Counted from the first letter of the stretch, positions 24,608 to 33,816 are shown. The stretch is 46,232 nucleotides of DNA from Bacillota bacterium (GCA_023443515.1 JAEZUC010000149.1:1-46232), one strand, 5' to 3'. Notes: generated by a model not told the origin, from the letters alone. Numbers and translations: made by a program.

Positions 24608-27346
24608 TTATTCACCTTGACCGCAACAGAATTTATACTTCTTCCCGCTTCCGCACGGGCACATATCATTTCTTCCAACTCTTCCTTTATTTACAACAGG
24701 CTTTTTAGGTTCATCGCCGTGACTTGCTGCAACAGGCTCTGCAACCTTTTCACGTTGAGGAGCATGTTCTCTGTCAATTCTTGCTCTGACCAGAAGTCTG
24801 ATAGAATCTTCCTGAATGCTCTTGATCATTTCTTCGAACATCTGGAATCCTTCAAACTTATATTCTACAACAGGATCTCTCTGTCCATATGCTCTTAAAC
24901 CTATACCAGATCTTAGCTGATCCATTGCATCTATGTGATCCATCCACTTTTCATCAACAACCCTGAGGAGTACTACTCTTTCCAACTCCCTCATTAGCTC
25001 CGGAGTATTTTCCATTTCCTTAAACTCATAGATCTTCTGAACAATTTCCATGAGTTTTTCCTTCAGGTCTATTTTATCCATGGAGTTCTTTTCGTCGTCA
25101 CTCAGTTCCAAAGTACCCTGTGGAAGGAATACACTCTCAAGGTAGGCTATAATACTTGCCCAATCCCAGCTGTCAGAGTATTCGCTTTCGCTGCAGTAGT
25201 TTGCTATTACGTTGTCAATAACACTTTCAAACATTTTTATAAAATAATCTTTAAGGTTATCGCCGTCAAGAACTGTCTTCCTCTGTGCATATATTATTTC
25301 TCTTTGCTTGTTCATTACATCGTCATACTGCAGAACTCTCTTACGAACGTCAAAGTTTCTACCTTCAACCTTCTTTTGAGCATTCTCAATTGCATTTGAC
25401 AGCATTCTGTGTTCAATAGGCTGATCGTCCTCAAGTCCAAGTGCATTAACTATATTGGTTAATCTCTCTGAGCCGAAAAGTCTCATCAAATCGTCTTCCA
25501 GAGAAATATAAAATCTTGATGAACCGGCATCTCCCTGACGTCCTGCACGTCCTCTCAGCTGGTTATCTATACGTCTGGATTCATGTCTCTCAGTACCTAT
25601 TATGTGTAATCCGCCTGCCTCAACAACCTTTTCTCTCTCAACATTTATTACAGCCTTAAATTTATCGTTAAGCTTTTTGAATTGCTCTCTTGCCTCTATA
25701 ATAAGCTCGTCCGTTGTCTCGTTATAGCTGGTGGATGCATTTATCAGTTCCTCATCATATCCCATCTTACGCATTTCCTGCTTTGCCATATACTCGGCAT
25801 TACCACCAAGGACAATATCAGTACCTCTACCTGCCATGTTTGTTGCAATAGTAACTGCACCAAACTTACCAGCCTGAGCAATAATCTCAGCTTCCTTGTC
25901 ATGATATTTTGCATTCAATACCTGATGTGGAATACCTCTTCTTTTCAGCATGGTACTGAGGAATTCGGACTTTTCAATGGATATTGTACCTATCAGTACC
26001 GGCTGACCTTTTGCATAGCACTGTGCCACATCTTCTATAACTGCATTGTATTTACCAATCTCGTTCTTATAAACAACATCCGGGTGATCTTTTCTTGCCA
26101 TTTCCCTGTTTGTAGGAATTAAGATTACGTCCAATTTATATATTGTATTAAATTCATCTTCCTCAGTCTGGGCTGTACCTGTCATACCTGCCAATTTGGT
26201 ATACATTCTGAAGTAGTTCTGGAATGTAATGGTTGCAAGTGTTTTACTTTCTCTTTCTACCTTTACGCCTTCTTTTGCTTCTATTGCCTGATGGAGACCG
26301 TCACTGTATCGTCTTCCATACATAAGTCTTCCTGTAAATTCATCTACGATAATAACCTCACCGTCATTAACAACGTAGTCCTTGTCTCTCTTCATTAGGC
26401 CATGTGCTTTCAACGCCTGATTTACATGATGTGAAATAGTCATGTTTTCAGGGTCGGACAGGTTTTCTATTCCAAAATACTGCTCCGCCTTTTTAATACC
26501 ATTTGATGTAATTACAGTTGTATGTGCTTTTTCGTCGACAATGTAATCTTCGTCAAATACTTCATCGGCGTCAACCTTGTCATCCATTTGGGTAATTACC
26601 TTTGCTCTTAATTTTGAAGCAAAGGAATTTGCTCTTTTGTATAAATCAGTAGATTTGTCACCCATACCTGAAATAATAAGAGGTGTTCTGGCTTCATCTA
26701 TGAGGATCGAGTCAACTTCATCTACTATGGCATAGTTCAAGTCTCTTTGAACTCTATCTTCTTTGTAGATAACCATGTTATCTCTCAAATAGTCAAAACC
26801 CAGTTCATTATTTGTGCAATAAGTTATGTCACAGTTGTATGCAGCACGTCTGTCTACGTTCTCCATATCATGTACTATCAGTCCTACAGTCAATCCAAGG
26901 AAGTTGTAGATTTTTCCCATCCACTCACTGTCACGCCTTGCCAGGTAATCATTTACGGTAACTACATGAACTCCCTTTCCTGAAAGAGCATTCAGATATA
27001 CAGGCAATGTTGCAACCAGTGTCTTACCTTCACCGGTTTTCATTTCGGAAATTCTTCCCTGATGCAATACAAGACCGCCTATAAGCTGAACTCTGAAGTG
27101 TCTCATACCCAGAACTCTTTTTGAAGCCTCACGGACAACTGCAAATGCTTCGGGTAAAATGTCATCCAGTGTCTCACCCTTTGCAAGACGTTCCTTGAAC
27201 TCAGGTGTTTTTGCTTTAAGTTCGGTATCTGTTAATTTCTGTATTTCAGGCTCACATGCCTCGATTTTGTCAATAATCGGATATATTCTTTTTAATTCTC
27301 TATCACTGTATGTTCCAATAATTTTTTCAATAAAATTTTTAACCAT
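24608..27346 (-). CDS. secA: Protein translocase ATPase SecA
   Basis: 912 residues, the motor ATPase that pushes preproteins through SecYEG. Walker A (MKTGEGKTL near 105), Walker B/DEAD box (VDEVDSILIDEARTPL), the preprotein cross-linking domain, the second nucleotide fold (TNMAGRGTDIVLGG) and the C-terminal zinc-binding SEC-C motif (CPCGSGKKYKFCC) are all complete. ATG after GGAGG with 9 nt spacing. It is preceded 92 bp upstream by a 134-residue membrane-targeted protein gene on the same strand, a position occupied in other bacteria by SecA-regulating leader proteins. Confidence 0.97.
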   Translation of the reverse strand: MVKNFIEKIIGTYSDRELKRIYPIIDKIEACEPEIQKLTDTELKAKTPEFKERLAKGETLDDILPEAFAVVREASKRVLGMRHFRVQLIGGLVLHQGRISEMKTGEGKTLVATLPVYLNALSGKGVHVVTVNDYLARRDSEWMGKIYNFLGLTVGLIVHDMENVDRRAAYNCDITYCTNNELGFDYLRDNMVIYKEDRVQRDLNYAIVDEVDSILIDEARTPLIISGMGDKSTDLYKRANSFASKLRAKVITQMDDKVDADEVFDEDYIVDEKAHTTVITSNGIKKAEQYFGIENLSDPENMTISHHVNQALKAHGLMKRDKDYVVNDGEVIIVDEFTGRLMYGRRYSDGLHQAIEAKEGVKVERESKTLATITFQNYFRMYTKLAGMTGTAQTEEDEFNTIYKLDVILIPTNREMARKDHPDVVYKNEIGKYNAVIEDVAQCYAKGQPVLIGTISIEKSEFLSTMLKRRGIPHQVLNAKYHDKEAEIIAQAGKFGAVTIATNMAGRGTDIVLGGNAEYMAKQEMRKMGYDEELINASTSYNETTDELIIEAREQFKKLNDKFKAVINVEREKVVEAGGLHIIGTERHESRRIDNQLRGRAGRQGDAGSSRFYISLEDDLMRLFGSERLTNIVNALGLEDDQPIEHRMLSNAIENAQKKVEGRNFDVRKRVLQYDDVMNKQREIIYAQRKTVLDGDNLKDYFIKMFESVIDNVIANYCSESEYSDSWDWASIIAYLESVFLPQGTLELSDDEKNSMDKIDLKEKLMEIVQKIYEFKEMENTPELMRELERVVLLRVVDEKWMDHIDAMDQLRSGIGLRAYGQRDPVVEYKFEGFQMFEEMIKSIQEDSIRLLVRARIDREHAPQREKVAEPVAASHGDEPKKPVVNKGRVGRNDMCPCGSGKKYKFCCGQGE

Positions 27347-27438
27347 ATCTATAAACCTCCGTGACCCGCAAGGGTATAAATTTTTAGACTATAAAAAGAC
27401 TGCACGAAAATAACCCAATAATTGGGGATATCATAAAA

Positions 27439-27843
27439 TCAGCAGTAAACTGGCGGTGAGGAATCAGATTGGCTGAATAAAGCCCTTTTAGATAAAATAG
27501 ACTTATTTATATTTGAATTAAAATATACTGATACTAAGAGACTCAAAATTGCAATAGAAATAGACATCAGCAACGCAAGTTCCCCATGTCTGTTACTATT
27601 TGGCATTTCTTTATTTATGGCGTCTTCAGAAATTGCCTTATAAAATGAAAGAGGTGTTCCCTTTCTTAAAGAGTCCTCTTTTTGTGATTCCAAAACAGAA
27701 ACAGCACTTCTGCTTTCCTGAATCATATCCAAATGTGTAAGATTTGCCAAGTATATATCAAATAAATCTGTAGCATTATAAACCCCATTTTCCGAGGCTA
27801 ATGCTGACAATATGATTATACTTAAAAAAAGCTTCCTAAACAT
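27439..27843 (-). CDS. Small membrane protein upstream of secA, unknown
   Basis: 134 residues. A short basic/hydrophobic N-terminus (residues 1-16, MFRKLFLSIIILSALA) could serve as a signal or anchor, and a clear membrane helix lies at about 88-108. The last 26 residues are polar and end in SSPPVYC. No family is recognised. It starts 4 bp after the yerC stop with only a weak ribosome binding site, so translation is probably coupled to yerC. It ends 92 bp before secA. Its size, membrane targeting and position resemble Sec-monitoring arrest proteins (SecM, MifM) that control a downstream translocase gene, but none of the known arrest sequences is present. The gene itself is likely real; the role is speculation. 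Confidence 0.6.
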   Translation of the reverse strand: MFRKLFLSIIILSALASENGVYNATDLFDIYLANLTHLDMIQESRSAVSVLESQKEDSLRKGTPLSFYKAISEDAINKEMPNSNRHGELALLMSISIAILSLLVSVYFNSNINKSILSKRALFSQSDSSPPVYC

Positions 27844-27847
27844 TTAT

Positions 27848-28144
27848 TTACCCATCTTTCTCTTGCAATCTATCAAGTACTGTATTATATCCGTCAGCAC
27901 CGTACACAAGACACCTGTTAACTCTACTTATGGTAGCTGTGCTGGCACCGGTTTGCTCACAAATTTCGGTGTATGTTCTCTTTTCTCTTAACATTTTTGC
28001 TACCTGAAGTCTTTGCGCCAAAGCTTTTAGTTCCGCAATAGTACAAAGATCTTCAAAGAAATTATAGCATTCTTCTCTATCCTTTAAAAGTAAAATTGCA
28101 TCAAATAAACTGTCTGTATGTTCATCCCTTAACTTGGAATTCAT
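27848..28144 (-). CDS. yerC: YerC/YecD family TrpR-like protein
   Basis: 98 residues from the ATG at 28144 (TAGGAG 8 bp upstream). Belongs to the TrpR-related YerC/YecD family: an all-helical protein with a helix-turn-helix near 57-79 (TYTEICEQTGASTATISRVNRCL). Despite the TrpR fold, family members are not established as tryptophan repressors, and the target is unknown. It has a promoter with TTGACT and TATTGT and leads a transcript through the small membrane protein into secA. Confidence 0.85.
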   Translation of the reverse strand: MNSKLRDEHTDSLFDAILLLKDREECYNFFEDLCTIAELKALAQRLQVAKMLREKRTYTEICEQTGASTATISRVNRCLVYGADGYNTVLDRLQEKDG

Positions 28145-28203
28145 AGTTAAAACTCCTAACATTATAAAACAAATAATAATCTTTATATTTTATTTATAAA
28201 GAT

Positions 28204-28232
28204 ACAATAACAGCTTTTTATAAATCAGTCAA
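28204..28232 (-). promoter_or_regulatory. Promoter of yerC
   Basis: On the minus strand TTGACT (28227-28232) and TATTGT (28204-28209) are separated by 17 bp, about 60 bp before the yerC start. Confidence 0.55.
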
Positions 28233-28340
28233 GGTTCTACAAATCTACGCTTTCTATATTGTTCCAATTCTATAATTGCACATTAATGAATAACTATATA
28301 TTGTGACAAGCGGGTTTACCAAAGTTTTAAAGGAGGATAT

Positions 28341-29741
28341 ATGAATCGGCTTATTATGATTACAAATAAACAAAAACTTATAATCCTGGCTATTTGCATC
28401 ATATTCATTATACTTTCTGCTGCCGGTATCACAATGCTGGAATTTCCAAATACAACCACCAAAGACGTTCCTGTAAAGCCACACACCGTGTCCGGCCCTC
28501 AAGGTGAAAATAAGCGGTTGAAAGAAATTTTATCTTCCATTGTTCCGGCAGATAATAAAATTTTATATGAGGATGATTTCAGGAATACTAGTGTTACAAA
28601 AAACGTGGCTAAGACTAAAGGTGTTAAGCCAGCAAACATACTAAATTCCGGAAACTCACTTTTGTATAAGACCATTTATTCCGACGAAGACTACCTGAGG
28701 CCCATATATGTTAATTCATGGAGACAAGCTTATTACCGGGGATGGCTGTATCTTCCCAGAAAAATAATATATGCAAGACACAATTTGTTTACTTATACAG
28801 GAAATTTAGCTAATATTTTTGATATAGAAGGAGAATTGGGGTTCTATCCCAACATATCTATTGATAACGATAATTATATAAACTTTCTGATTTACGATTT
28901 TGATATAGAGAGTGCAGCCCAATATAGCAATAATATTGTTTTTTCAGGAAAACCGGTTAAAAAAGGAGTCCATATACTTGCCGTTAAAAAGGAAGATATC
29001 AATAAGTACGGTAATAGTTATGATAATATTTCTGTTCAGCTATGCACTCCGGCGGGCTATGAACTGGATTACCAAAATGTATCTTTGGGTAGTCATAAAA
29101 ATACAACTGAGGATTACGGTTTTGATGATGATACAGTCTTAAACTACGCACAAAACAACTCGGATTTATCCCGACAAAATGCTCAGTTGCGTCAGGAATT
29201 GACACACTATATTTCAGATTCCTCTCAGGAAATATATTATCAGCAAAATGGCGGCTATCAAACATCTGATGTCCTCGATTCAAATGTAGATTTAGAAGAG
29301 GCATTTAACAGTTCAAAGCCTGTTGTACACAAGGTACTTTACAATAACTTAAAGTATAAATGCCCTGTCTTCCATCCTGCCTGGAAGAAAAACTACGACC
29401 TTGAGTGGTGCTATGTACCCAGAAAAATTTATCTTAATATGAAAGAAATTTTTGTACTTCCTTCCGATTCTGATGTGGTTAGCGACTTATACGGAGAGCT
29501 GGGTTTTTTTGAGAAGAATCCTTCTATAAGCAAAAATAATGCAGGACTTTTTATAAAGAATTTCTCTGTAGATTCTGTACATTTGTTTGAAAACAATATA
29601 ATTGTAACAGGTACTCCCTGTAGAAAAGGGGTACAGATAATCAGCATTCCAAAAGCCGGTCTCCCCCAAAATACGGATATTGCAGTGAGATTGGTTACCA
29701 AAGATCTATGCGAAATTGATGCTGATTTATTAAAAAATTAA
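28341..29741 (+). CDS. Membrane-anchored protein with a duplicated domain
   Basis: 466 residues, ATG after AAAGGAGG. One N-terminal membrane helix at about 12-34, then an extracellular part. The body contains two copies of a roughly 135-residue unit, about 107-244 and 327-461. They share W-x5-PRKI (139-142 and 360-363), GELGF (164-168 and 385-389), F-x-NNI or YSNNI (197-199 and 418-420), and a Gly-x-Pro-x-(K/R)KG-V run (203-210 and 424-431), in the same order and spacing. A Ser/Asn/Gln-rich linker joins them. No catalytic motif and no known family. It stands alone on the plus strand. Confidence 0.75.
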   Translation: MNRLIMITNKQKLIILAICIIFIILSAAGITMLEFPNTTTKDVPVKPHTVSGPQGENKRLKEILSSIVPADNKILYEDDFRNTSVTKNVAKTKGVKPANILNSGNSLLYKTIYSDEDYLRPIYVNSWRQAYYRGWLYLPRKIIYARHNLFTYTGNLANIFDIEGELGFYPNISIDNDNYINFLIYDFDIESAAQYSNNIVFSGKPVKKGVHILAVKKEDINKYGNSYDNISVQLCTPAGYELDYQNVSLGSHKNTTEDYGFDDDTVLNYAQNNSDLSRQNAQLRQELTHYISDSSQEIYYQQNGGYQTSDVLDSNVDLEEAFNSSKPVVHKVLYNNLKYKCPVFHPAWKKNYDLEWCYVPRKIYLNMKEIFVLPSDSDVVSDLYGELGFFEKNPSISKNNAGLFIKNFSVDSVHLFENNIIVTGTPCRKGVQIISIPKAGLPQNTDIAVRLVTKDLCEIDADLLKN

Positions 29742-29750
29742 AGGAAAGAA

Positions 29751-29902
29751 TAAAGGGGTTGCTACAAAACAAGAATGTTTTCTTTCTAACACCAGTACTT
29801 TGCGTATAAAATTATATCAGTAACAAAACATCCATTGATACAATTTATACTCTCTGACCCAGGTTAAAAAAGATAAAAACTAGTTTTGCGACAACCCTTT
29901 GT
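29751..29902. repeat. Inverted-repeat element, copy 2 (MITE-like)
   Basis: About 150 bp with imperfect terminal inverted repeats: TAAAGGGGTTGCTACAAAAC (29751-29770) against GTTTTGCGACAACCCTTT (29883-29900). It contains the 20-bp segment at 29831-29850 shared, inverted, with 3582-3601. The ends resemble termini of insertion sequences, and no transposase is encoded. It separates the plus-strand anchored protein from the minus-strand ECF gene. Confidence 0.5.
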
Positions 29903-29906
29903 TTAT

Positions 29907-30446
29907 TTAACGTATTAGATTTTTAACGGCTTTTGTCCTGAATAATACAGTAAGAAAAATCAATGCAAGTACTGCACTAAGCCCGCCCTGAATCAAATTT
30001 CCCGGAAGGTCCGCAATTATGCTTGCCATACCCAGTGTTGGATTAATCGCTCTCATTACAGTTACTTGGTATAAAAAATACCCCAGAACCATTTCCAATC
30101 CGCCGGCTGTAACAGCTACTGCCTGTCTCATACGAGACGGAACGCCATTTTTATTACTTCCGATTGCGCCTATTATATATCCCTCAATACCTTTTATTAT
30201 CAAGGTTGCCGGAGCATATATATAATACCCTGTCACAATATCGGCCAGTGCCGATCCGATTCCACCAGCAACGAATCCTACTCTTCTTCCTAAAAGAATA
30301 GCGGCAATCATTATGGCCGCATCTCCTATATTATAGTATCCCTGAGTCATTGGACTCGGAATCTGTAAAAAAGGAGTAAAAGTTATTATAAAAACAATCG
30401 CAGTCATTAATGCACTAAGTACTAATTTTTTTGTAGTAAATCTCAT
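29907..30446 (-). CDS. ECF transporter S component (substrate-binding subunit)
   Basis: 179 residues, six membrane helices. The QGYYNIGDAAIMIAAILLGRRVGF segment and the later GIEGYIIGAIG are typical of S components of energy-coupling factor transporters (HmpT/PanT-like group). The substrate is a vitamin or precursor that cannot be named from sequence. The ATG begins directly after the hom stop codon (TAA-ATG), so it is translationally coupled to hom. The shared ECF ATPases and T component are not in the window. Confidence 0.85.
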   Translation of the reverse strand: MRFTTKKLVLSALMTAIVFIITFTPFLQIPSPMTQGYYNIGDAAIMIAAILLGRRVGFVAGGIGSALADIVTGYYIYAPATLIIKGIEGYIIGAIGSNKNGVPSRMRQAVAVTAGGLEMVLGYFLYQVTVMRAINPTLGMASIIADLPGNLIQGGLSAVLALIFLTVLFRTKAVKNLIR

Positions 30447-31691
30447 TTAATCTTCAATCCTTATTCTGTTTAATACTGTAATGTCCGGAACGGATTCAAG
30501 TTTGTCAAACTTTGTGTTGAATTCGCTTTCTGCTGTTTTGCCGCTTACAAATGCAAACTCACTGTCTTTTACTTTGGAATGTAATTCTACGAATTCAGTT
30601 TCTCCGAATATTGATATGATATTCTTCTTCGCATCCGCGGTATTTTCAGCTTTAACCCTGACTAAATATTTTGTAGTACTTTCCTCTATAGAAAGGATAT
30701 TGTTTTCCGAGTTTCTTACCCATACCCCCGTCGTTCCTGATTCCGGATGTTTAGCTATGTCTATCACATCTGCTACAACGGCACTTGCAGTAGGCAGTTT
30801 TCCGGCTCCTCTTCCATAGAACATTGCATCTCCAACAGCATCACCATTAACAACAATGGCATTAAAGACATCTTCAACATTTGAAAGAGGATGTTCATTA
30901 GGTACTATGGCAGGTGAAACGCGTGCAAATACTTTACCGTTTGCCTTCTTGCTAACGGCAATCAACTTTATAACCCCGCCTATGGCATCTGCATATTTCA
31001 TATCGTCAACAGTTATTTTCGTAATGCCTTCTGTATATATATTTTCACAATCAACAAATTCATTATACGCAATAGATGACAAGATAGCAATTTTTCTACA
31101 AGCGTCGTGGCCCTCTACATCTGCTGTAGGATTTTGTTCTGCGTAGCCGTTTTGCTGTGCTTCCTTGAGTGCAGTTTCAAAGCTTTTGCCTTCTTTTTTC
31201 ATTTGGGTCAGTATATAGTTTGTAGTTCCGTTGAGTATCCCTGTTATTCCGTTTATCTCATTTGCCGCAAGACATTGGTTCAAAGGTCGAATTATTGGGA
31301 TACCTCCCCCTACACTTGCTTCAAATAGGTAGCTGACTCCATTCTCCTTTGCCATTTGTAGTAACTCAGGTCCATGGGTAGCGACAAGTTCTTTATTAGA
31401 AGTTACAACACTTTTACCAGCCATAAGAGCCCTTTTTGTAAAGTCATGGGCTATTCTTGCCCCACCTATTGTTTCTACTACAATACTTACTTCACTGTCA
31501 TTGAATACATCATCCGCATTTTTTGTAAGAACATCCTTGTCGGGACTATCAGGAAAATCTCTTATATCCAATATCCACTTTACCCGTATGTCTGTTCCTG
31601 CACGCTGTCTTATACTTTCACTATTTTTCTTTATAACCTCTGCAACACCGGAGCCAACAACTCCGTACCCTAAAATAGCAACATTAACCAT
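30447..31691 (-). CDS. hom: Homoserine dehydrogenase
   Basis: 414 residues from the ATG at 31691 (AGGAGG 5 bp upstream; an earlier in-frame start lacks a site). Reduces aspartate semialdehyde to homoserine in threonine and methionine synthesis. The NAD(P)-binding GYGVVGSGV near residue 8, the GILNGTTNYILTQM block and the catalytic Lys/Asp region (DVEGHDACRK) are intact. The C-terminal ACT domain (about 340-414) is the usual threonine feedback site. It follows the ACT-domain gene by 34 bp and runs directly into the ECF gene; thrC lies further upstream on the same strand. Confidence 0.95.
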   Translation of the reverse strand: MVNVAILGYGVVGSGVAEVIKKNSESIRQRAGTDIRVKWILDIRDFPDSPDKDVLTKNADDVFNDSEVSIVVETIGGARIAHDFTKRALMAGKSVVTSNKELVATHGPELLQMAKENGVSYLFEASVGGGIPIIRPLNQCLAANEINGITGILNGTTNYILTQMKKEGKSFETALKEAQQNGYAEQNPTADVEGHDACRKIAILSSIAYNEFVDCENIYTEGITKITVDDMKYADAIGGVIKLIAVSKKANGKVFARVSPAIVPNEHPLSNVEDVFNAIVVNGDAVGDAMFYGRGAGKLPTASAVVADVIDIAKHPESGTTGVWVRNSENNILSIEESTTKYLVRVKAENTADAKKNIISIFGETEFVELHSKVKDSEFAFVSGKTAESEFNTKFDKLESVPDITVLNRIRIED

Positions 31692-31725
31692 AAAAACCTC
31701 CTGCAATAAATTACATTATGTTACC

Positions 31726-32166
31726 TTACCTTGCTAATATTTCACTTTTCCTGACACCCTCGACCTTGTTAATCTCAGATAAAAGATTCTGAATATTTAT
31801 TTTCATGTTCATAGTTTCAATAGAAATTGTCACATCTGCCAACCCATTAATAGGTATGTTCTGGTTTATTGTCAATATATTTGCACTGGCTGAAGCAATT
31901 TTATTTATAATACTCGACAAAATGCCCGCAAAGTCTTCTACAACGAAAAATAACGTTATGACCTTACCCTTTGATGTTTCATTAAAAGGGAAAACATAAT
32001 CTTTGTATTTGTAGTAGGCACTCCTGCTGATTCCTACTTCTTTGACGGCATCGTTAACAGTTTTTATTTTCCCAAGACTTAGAATTTTCTTAACTTCTAT
32101 AACTTTTTCAAATATGTCAGGCAAAATAAATGAATCAACTAAAAAAAATATAGATTCTTGTTTCAT
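31726..32166 (-). CDS. ACT domain protein (PheB/UPF0735 family)
   Basis: 146 residues from the ATG at 32166 with AGGAG 6 bp upstream; an in-frame ATG 57 bp earlier lacks a site. The N-terminal half has an HTH-like segment (KTVNDAVKEVGISRSAYYKYKDYVFPF) and the C-terminal half an ACT fold (LFFVVEDFAGILSSIINKIASASANILTI). Homologues next to hom or pheA are thought to be amino-acid-binding regulators; its ligand is unknown. It is 34 bp upstream of hom and probably in the same transcript, separated from thrC by a terminator. Confidence 0.85.
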   Translation of the reverse strand: MKQESIFFLVDSFILPDIFEKVIEVKKILSLGKIKTVNDAVKEVGISRSAYYKYKDYVFPFNETSKGKVITLFFVVEDFAGILSSIINKIASASANILTINQNIPINGLADVTISIETMNMKINIQNLLSEINKVEGVRKSEILAR

Positions 32167-32244
32167 ATTTTCTCCTGTCCGTGTAATACGTACAATTGTG
32201 TTTCCTTGGTGTAATATTAGCATATTTTTTCTTTTATTGCAACT

Positions 32245-32274
32245 AAAAAAGCACTAATCATATAAGATCAGTGC
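32245..32274 (-). terminator. Terminator after thrC
   Basis: GCACTGATC and GATTAGTGC on the minus strand (32251-32259 with 32266-32274, one G-U pair) are followed by a T run (32245-32250). thrC therefore ends before the ACT-hom-ECF unit. Confidence 0.8.
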
Positions 32275-32292
32275 CCTTTCTCATATTTATAT

Positions 32293-33816
32293 TTATTTTT
32301 GAGTTTTAATATTTTCTTGAATATTTAATGCTTCCTTAACCTTGTCAATCATGTTTACAGGTTCACAAAATTCCTTGTGAAGAACAGGTTTTTTATCCAG
32401 TTCCTTTAATGGGCCGGGAATTCTAAGTCCTGACTTCTCAGACAGTACAGACAGTAGCTCAAACTCTGTCTTTCCTTTAATAGCCTCTTCTCCTGCTATA
32501 GCTTTTACAACGCTCTCGTTAAACTTGAACGGACTTGCTGTAGAAACAATAACAGCTTTTGTAACATCACTTGTAGAGATAACATATTTGTCATATACGT
32601 CCACGGCAACTGCAGTGTGTGTATCAACTACATATCCTGTCTCCTGATAAACACTCTCAATTGTTTTTAAGGTATCGCTGTCATTTGAATAACCTGACCA
32701 GAAAATATTCTGGATTTTCTTTTTGGTATCCTGATCGACAGTATATAAACCCTCATTTTTAAGCTTGTTCATCCATTCGCAAACCTTTTCGGCATTATCA
32801 TCTGTTATGAGGTACAAAAGTCGTTCCAGATTACTTGATATCAGAATATCCATCGATGGAGACAAAGTCTTTTTGAAATCTCTGTTTTTATTATATTCGC
32901 CTGTATTAATAAAATCAGTCAGCACATTATTGTCATTTGAAGCACAAATTAGCTTGTTAACAGGCAAGCCCATCTGCATAGCATAATATGCGGCCAGTAT
33001 ATTACCAAAGTTACCTGTAGGAACTACAAAGTTTATCTTTTCCCCTGCTTTAATTTCACCATTCTTTATCATATCAGCATATGCTGAAAAATAATAAACA
33101 ATTTGTGGCACCAGTCTGCCCCAGTTTATGGAGTTTGCTGAAGAAAATTTGTACCCATTTTCTTCCATTAATACTGATATATCTTCATCACCGAATATTC
33201 TTTTAACACCATTCTGAGCGTCATCAAAATTGCCATTTACAGCTATAGCATGTACATTGCCACCCTCCTGGGTTACCATCTGCATTTTTTGTACCTGGCT
33301 GACACCTTCGCTTGGGAAAAATACTAATATCTTTGTGCCATTTACATCCTTGAATCCTTCAAGAGCAGCTTTTCCTGTATCACCGGATGTTGCTACAAGA
33401 ATAACTATCTCTTCTTTTTCTCCTGTCTTTTTCAGTGCTTTAACAAGAAAATGCGGTAGTATCTGCAGAGCCATATCCTTGAATGCACTTGTAGGCCCGT
33501 GCCACAGTTCCAGTATATTTACCGAATCATAAAGCTTATGCAAAGGAGCAATATCGTCTGTTCCAAATTTTTCTGCAGTATAAGCCTTGTTTACACACTC
33601 CGAAAGCTCATCTGCAGTATAATCGTCCAAATAACCTTCCAGTATCTTAACCGCTCTTTCCTGATAACTCATTTCACTCATAAGAGCTATTTGTGCAAGA
33701 TCAAACTGAACTGTCTTTTCAGGTACAAACAAACCCCCGTCTGCTGCAATACCTCTCTTTATAGCTTCAGCTGCACTCACACTTCTGCAACTTCCTCTTG
33801 TGCTTCGATATAACAT
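32293..33816 (-). CDS. thrC: Threonine synthase
   Basis: 507 residues from the ATG at 33816 (AGGAGG 5 bp upstream). A PLP enzyme converting O-phosphohomoserine to threonine, the long (type-2-like) form of about 500 residues. The N-terminal YRSTRG start, the PLP-lysine motif HGPTSAFKDMALQ (Lys113), the phosphate-binding TSGDTGKAAL and the SSANSINWGRLVPQ block are intact. It is a single-gene unit with its own terminator, and hom follows after a new unit, so two of the threonine pathway steps are close but separately transcribed. Confidence 0.95.
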   Translation of the reverse strand: MLYRSTRGSCRSVSAAEAIKRGIAADGGLFVPEKTVQFDLAQIALMSEMSYQERAVKILEGYLDDYTADELSECVNKAYTAEKFGTDDIAPLHKLYDSVNILELWHGPTSAFKDMALQILPHFLVKALKKTGEKEEIVILVATSGDTGKAALEGFKDVNGTKILVFFPSEGVSQVQKMQMVTQEGGNVHAIAVNGNFDDAQNGVKRIFGDEDISVLMEENGYKFSSANSINWGRLVPQIVYYFSAYADMIKNGEIKAGEKINFVVPTGNFGNILAAYYAMQMGLPVNKLICASNDNNVLTDFINTGEYNKNRDFKKTLSPSMDILISSNLERLLYLITDDNAEKVCEWMNKLKNEGLYTVDQDTKKKIQNIFWSGYSNDSDTLKTIESVYQETGYVVDTHTAVAVDVYDKYVISTSDVTKAVIVSTASPFKFNESVVKAIAGEEAIKGKTEFELLSVLSEKSGLRIPGPLKELDKKPVLHKEFCEPVNMIDKVKEALNIQENIKTQK

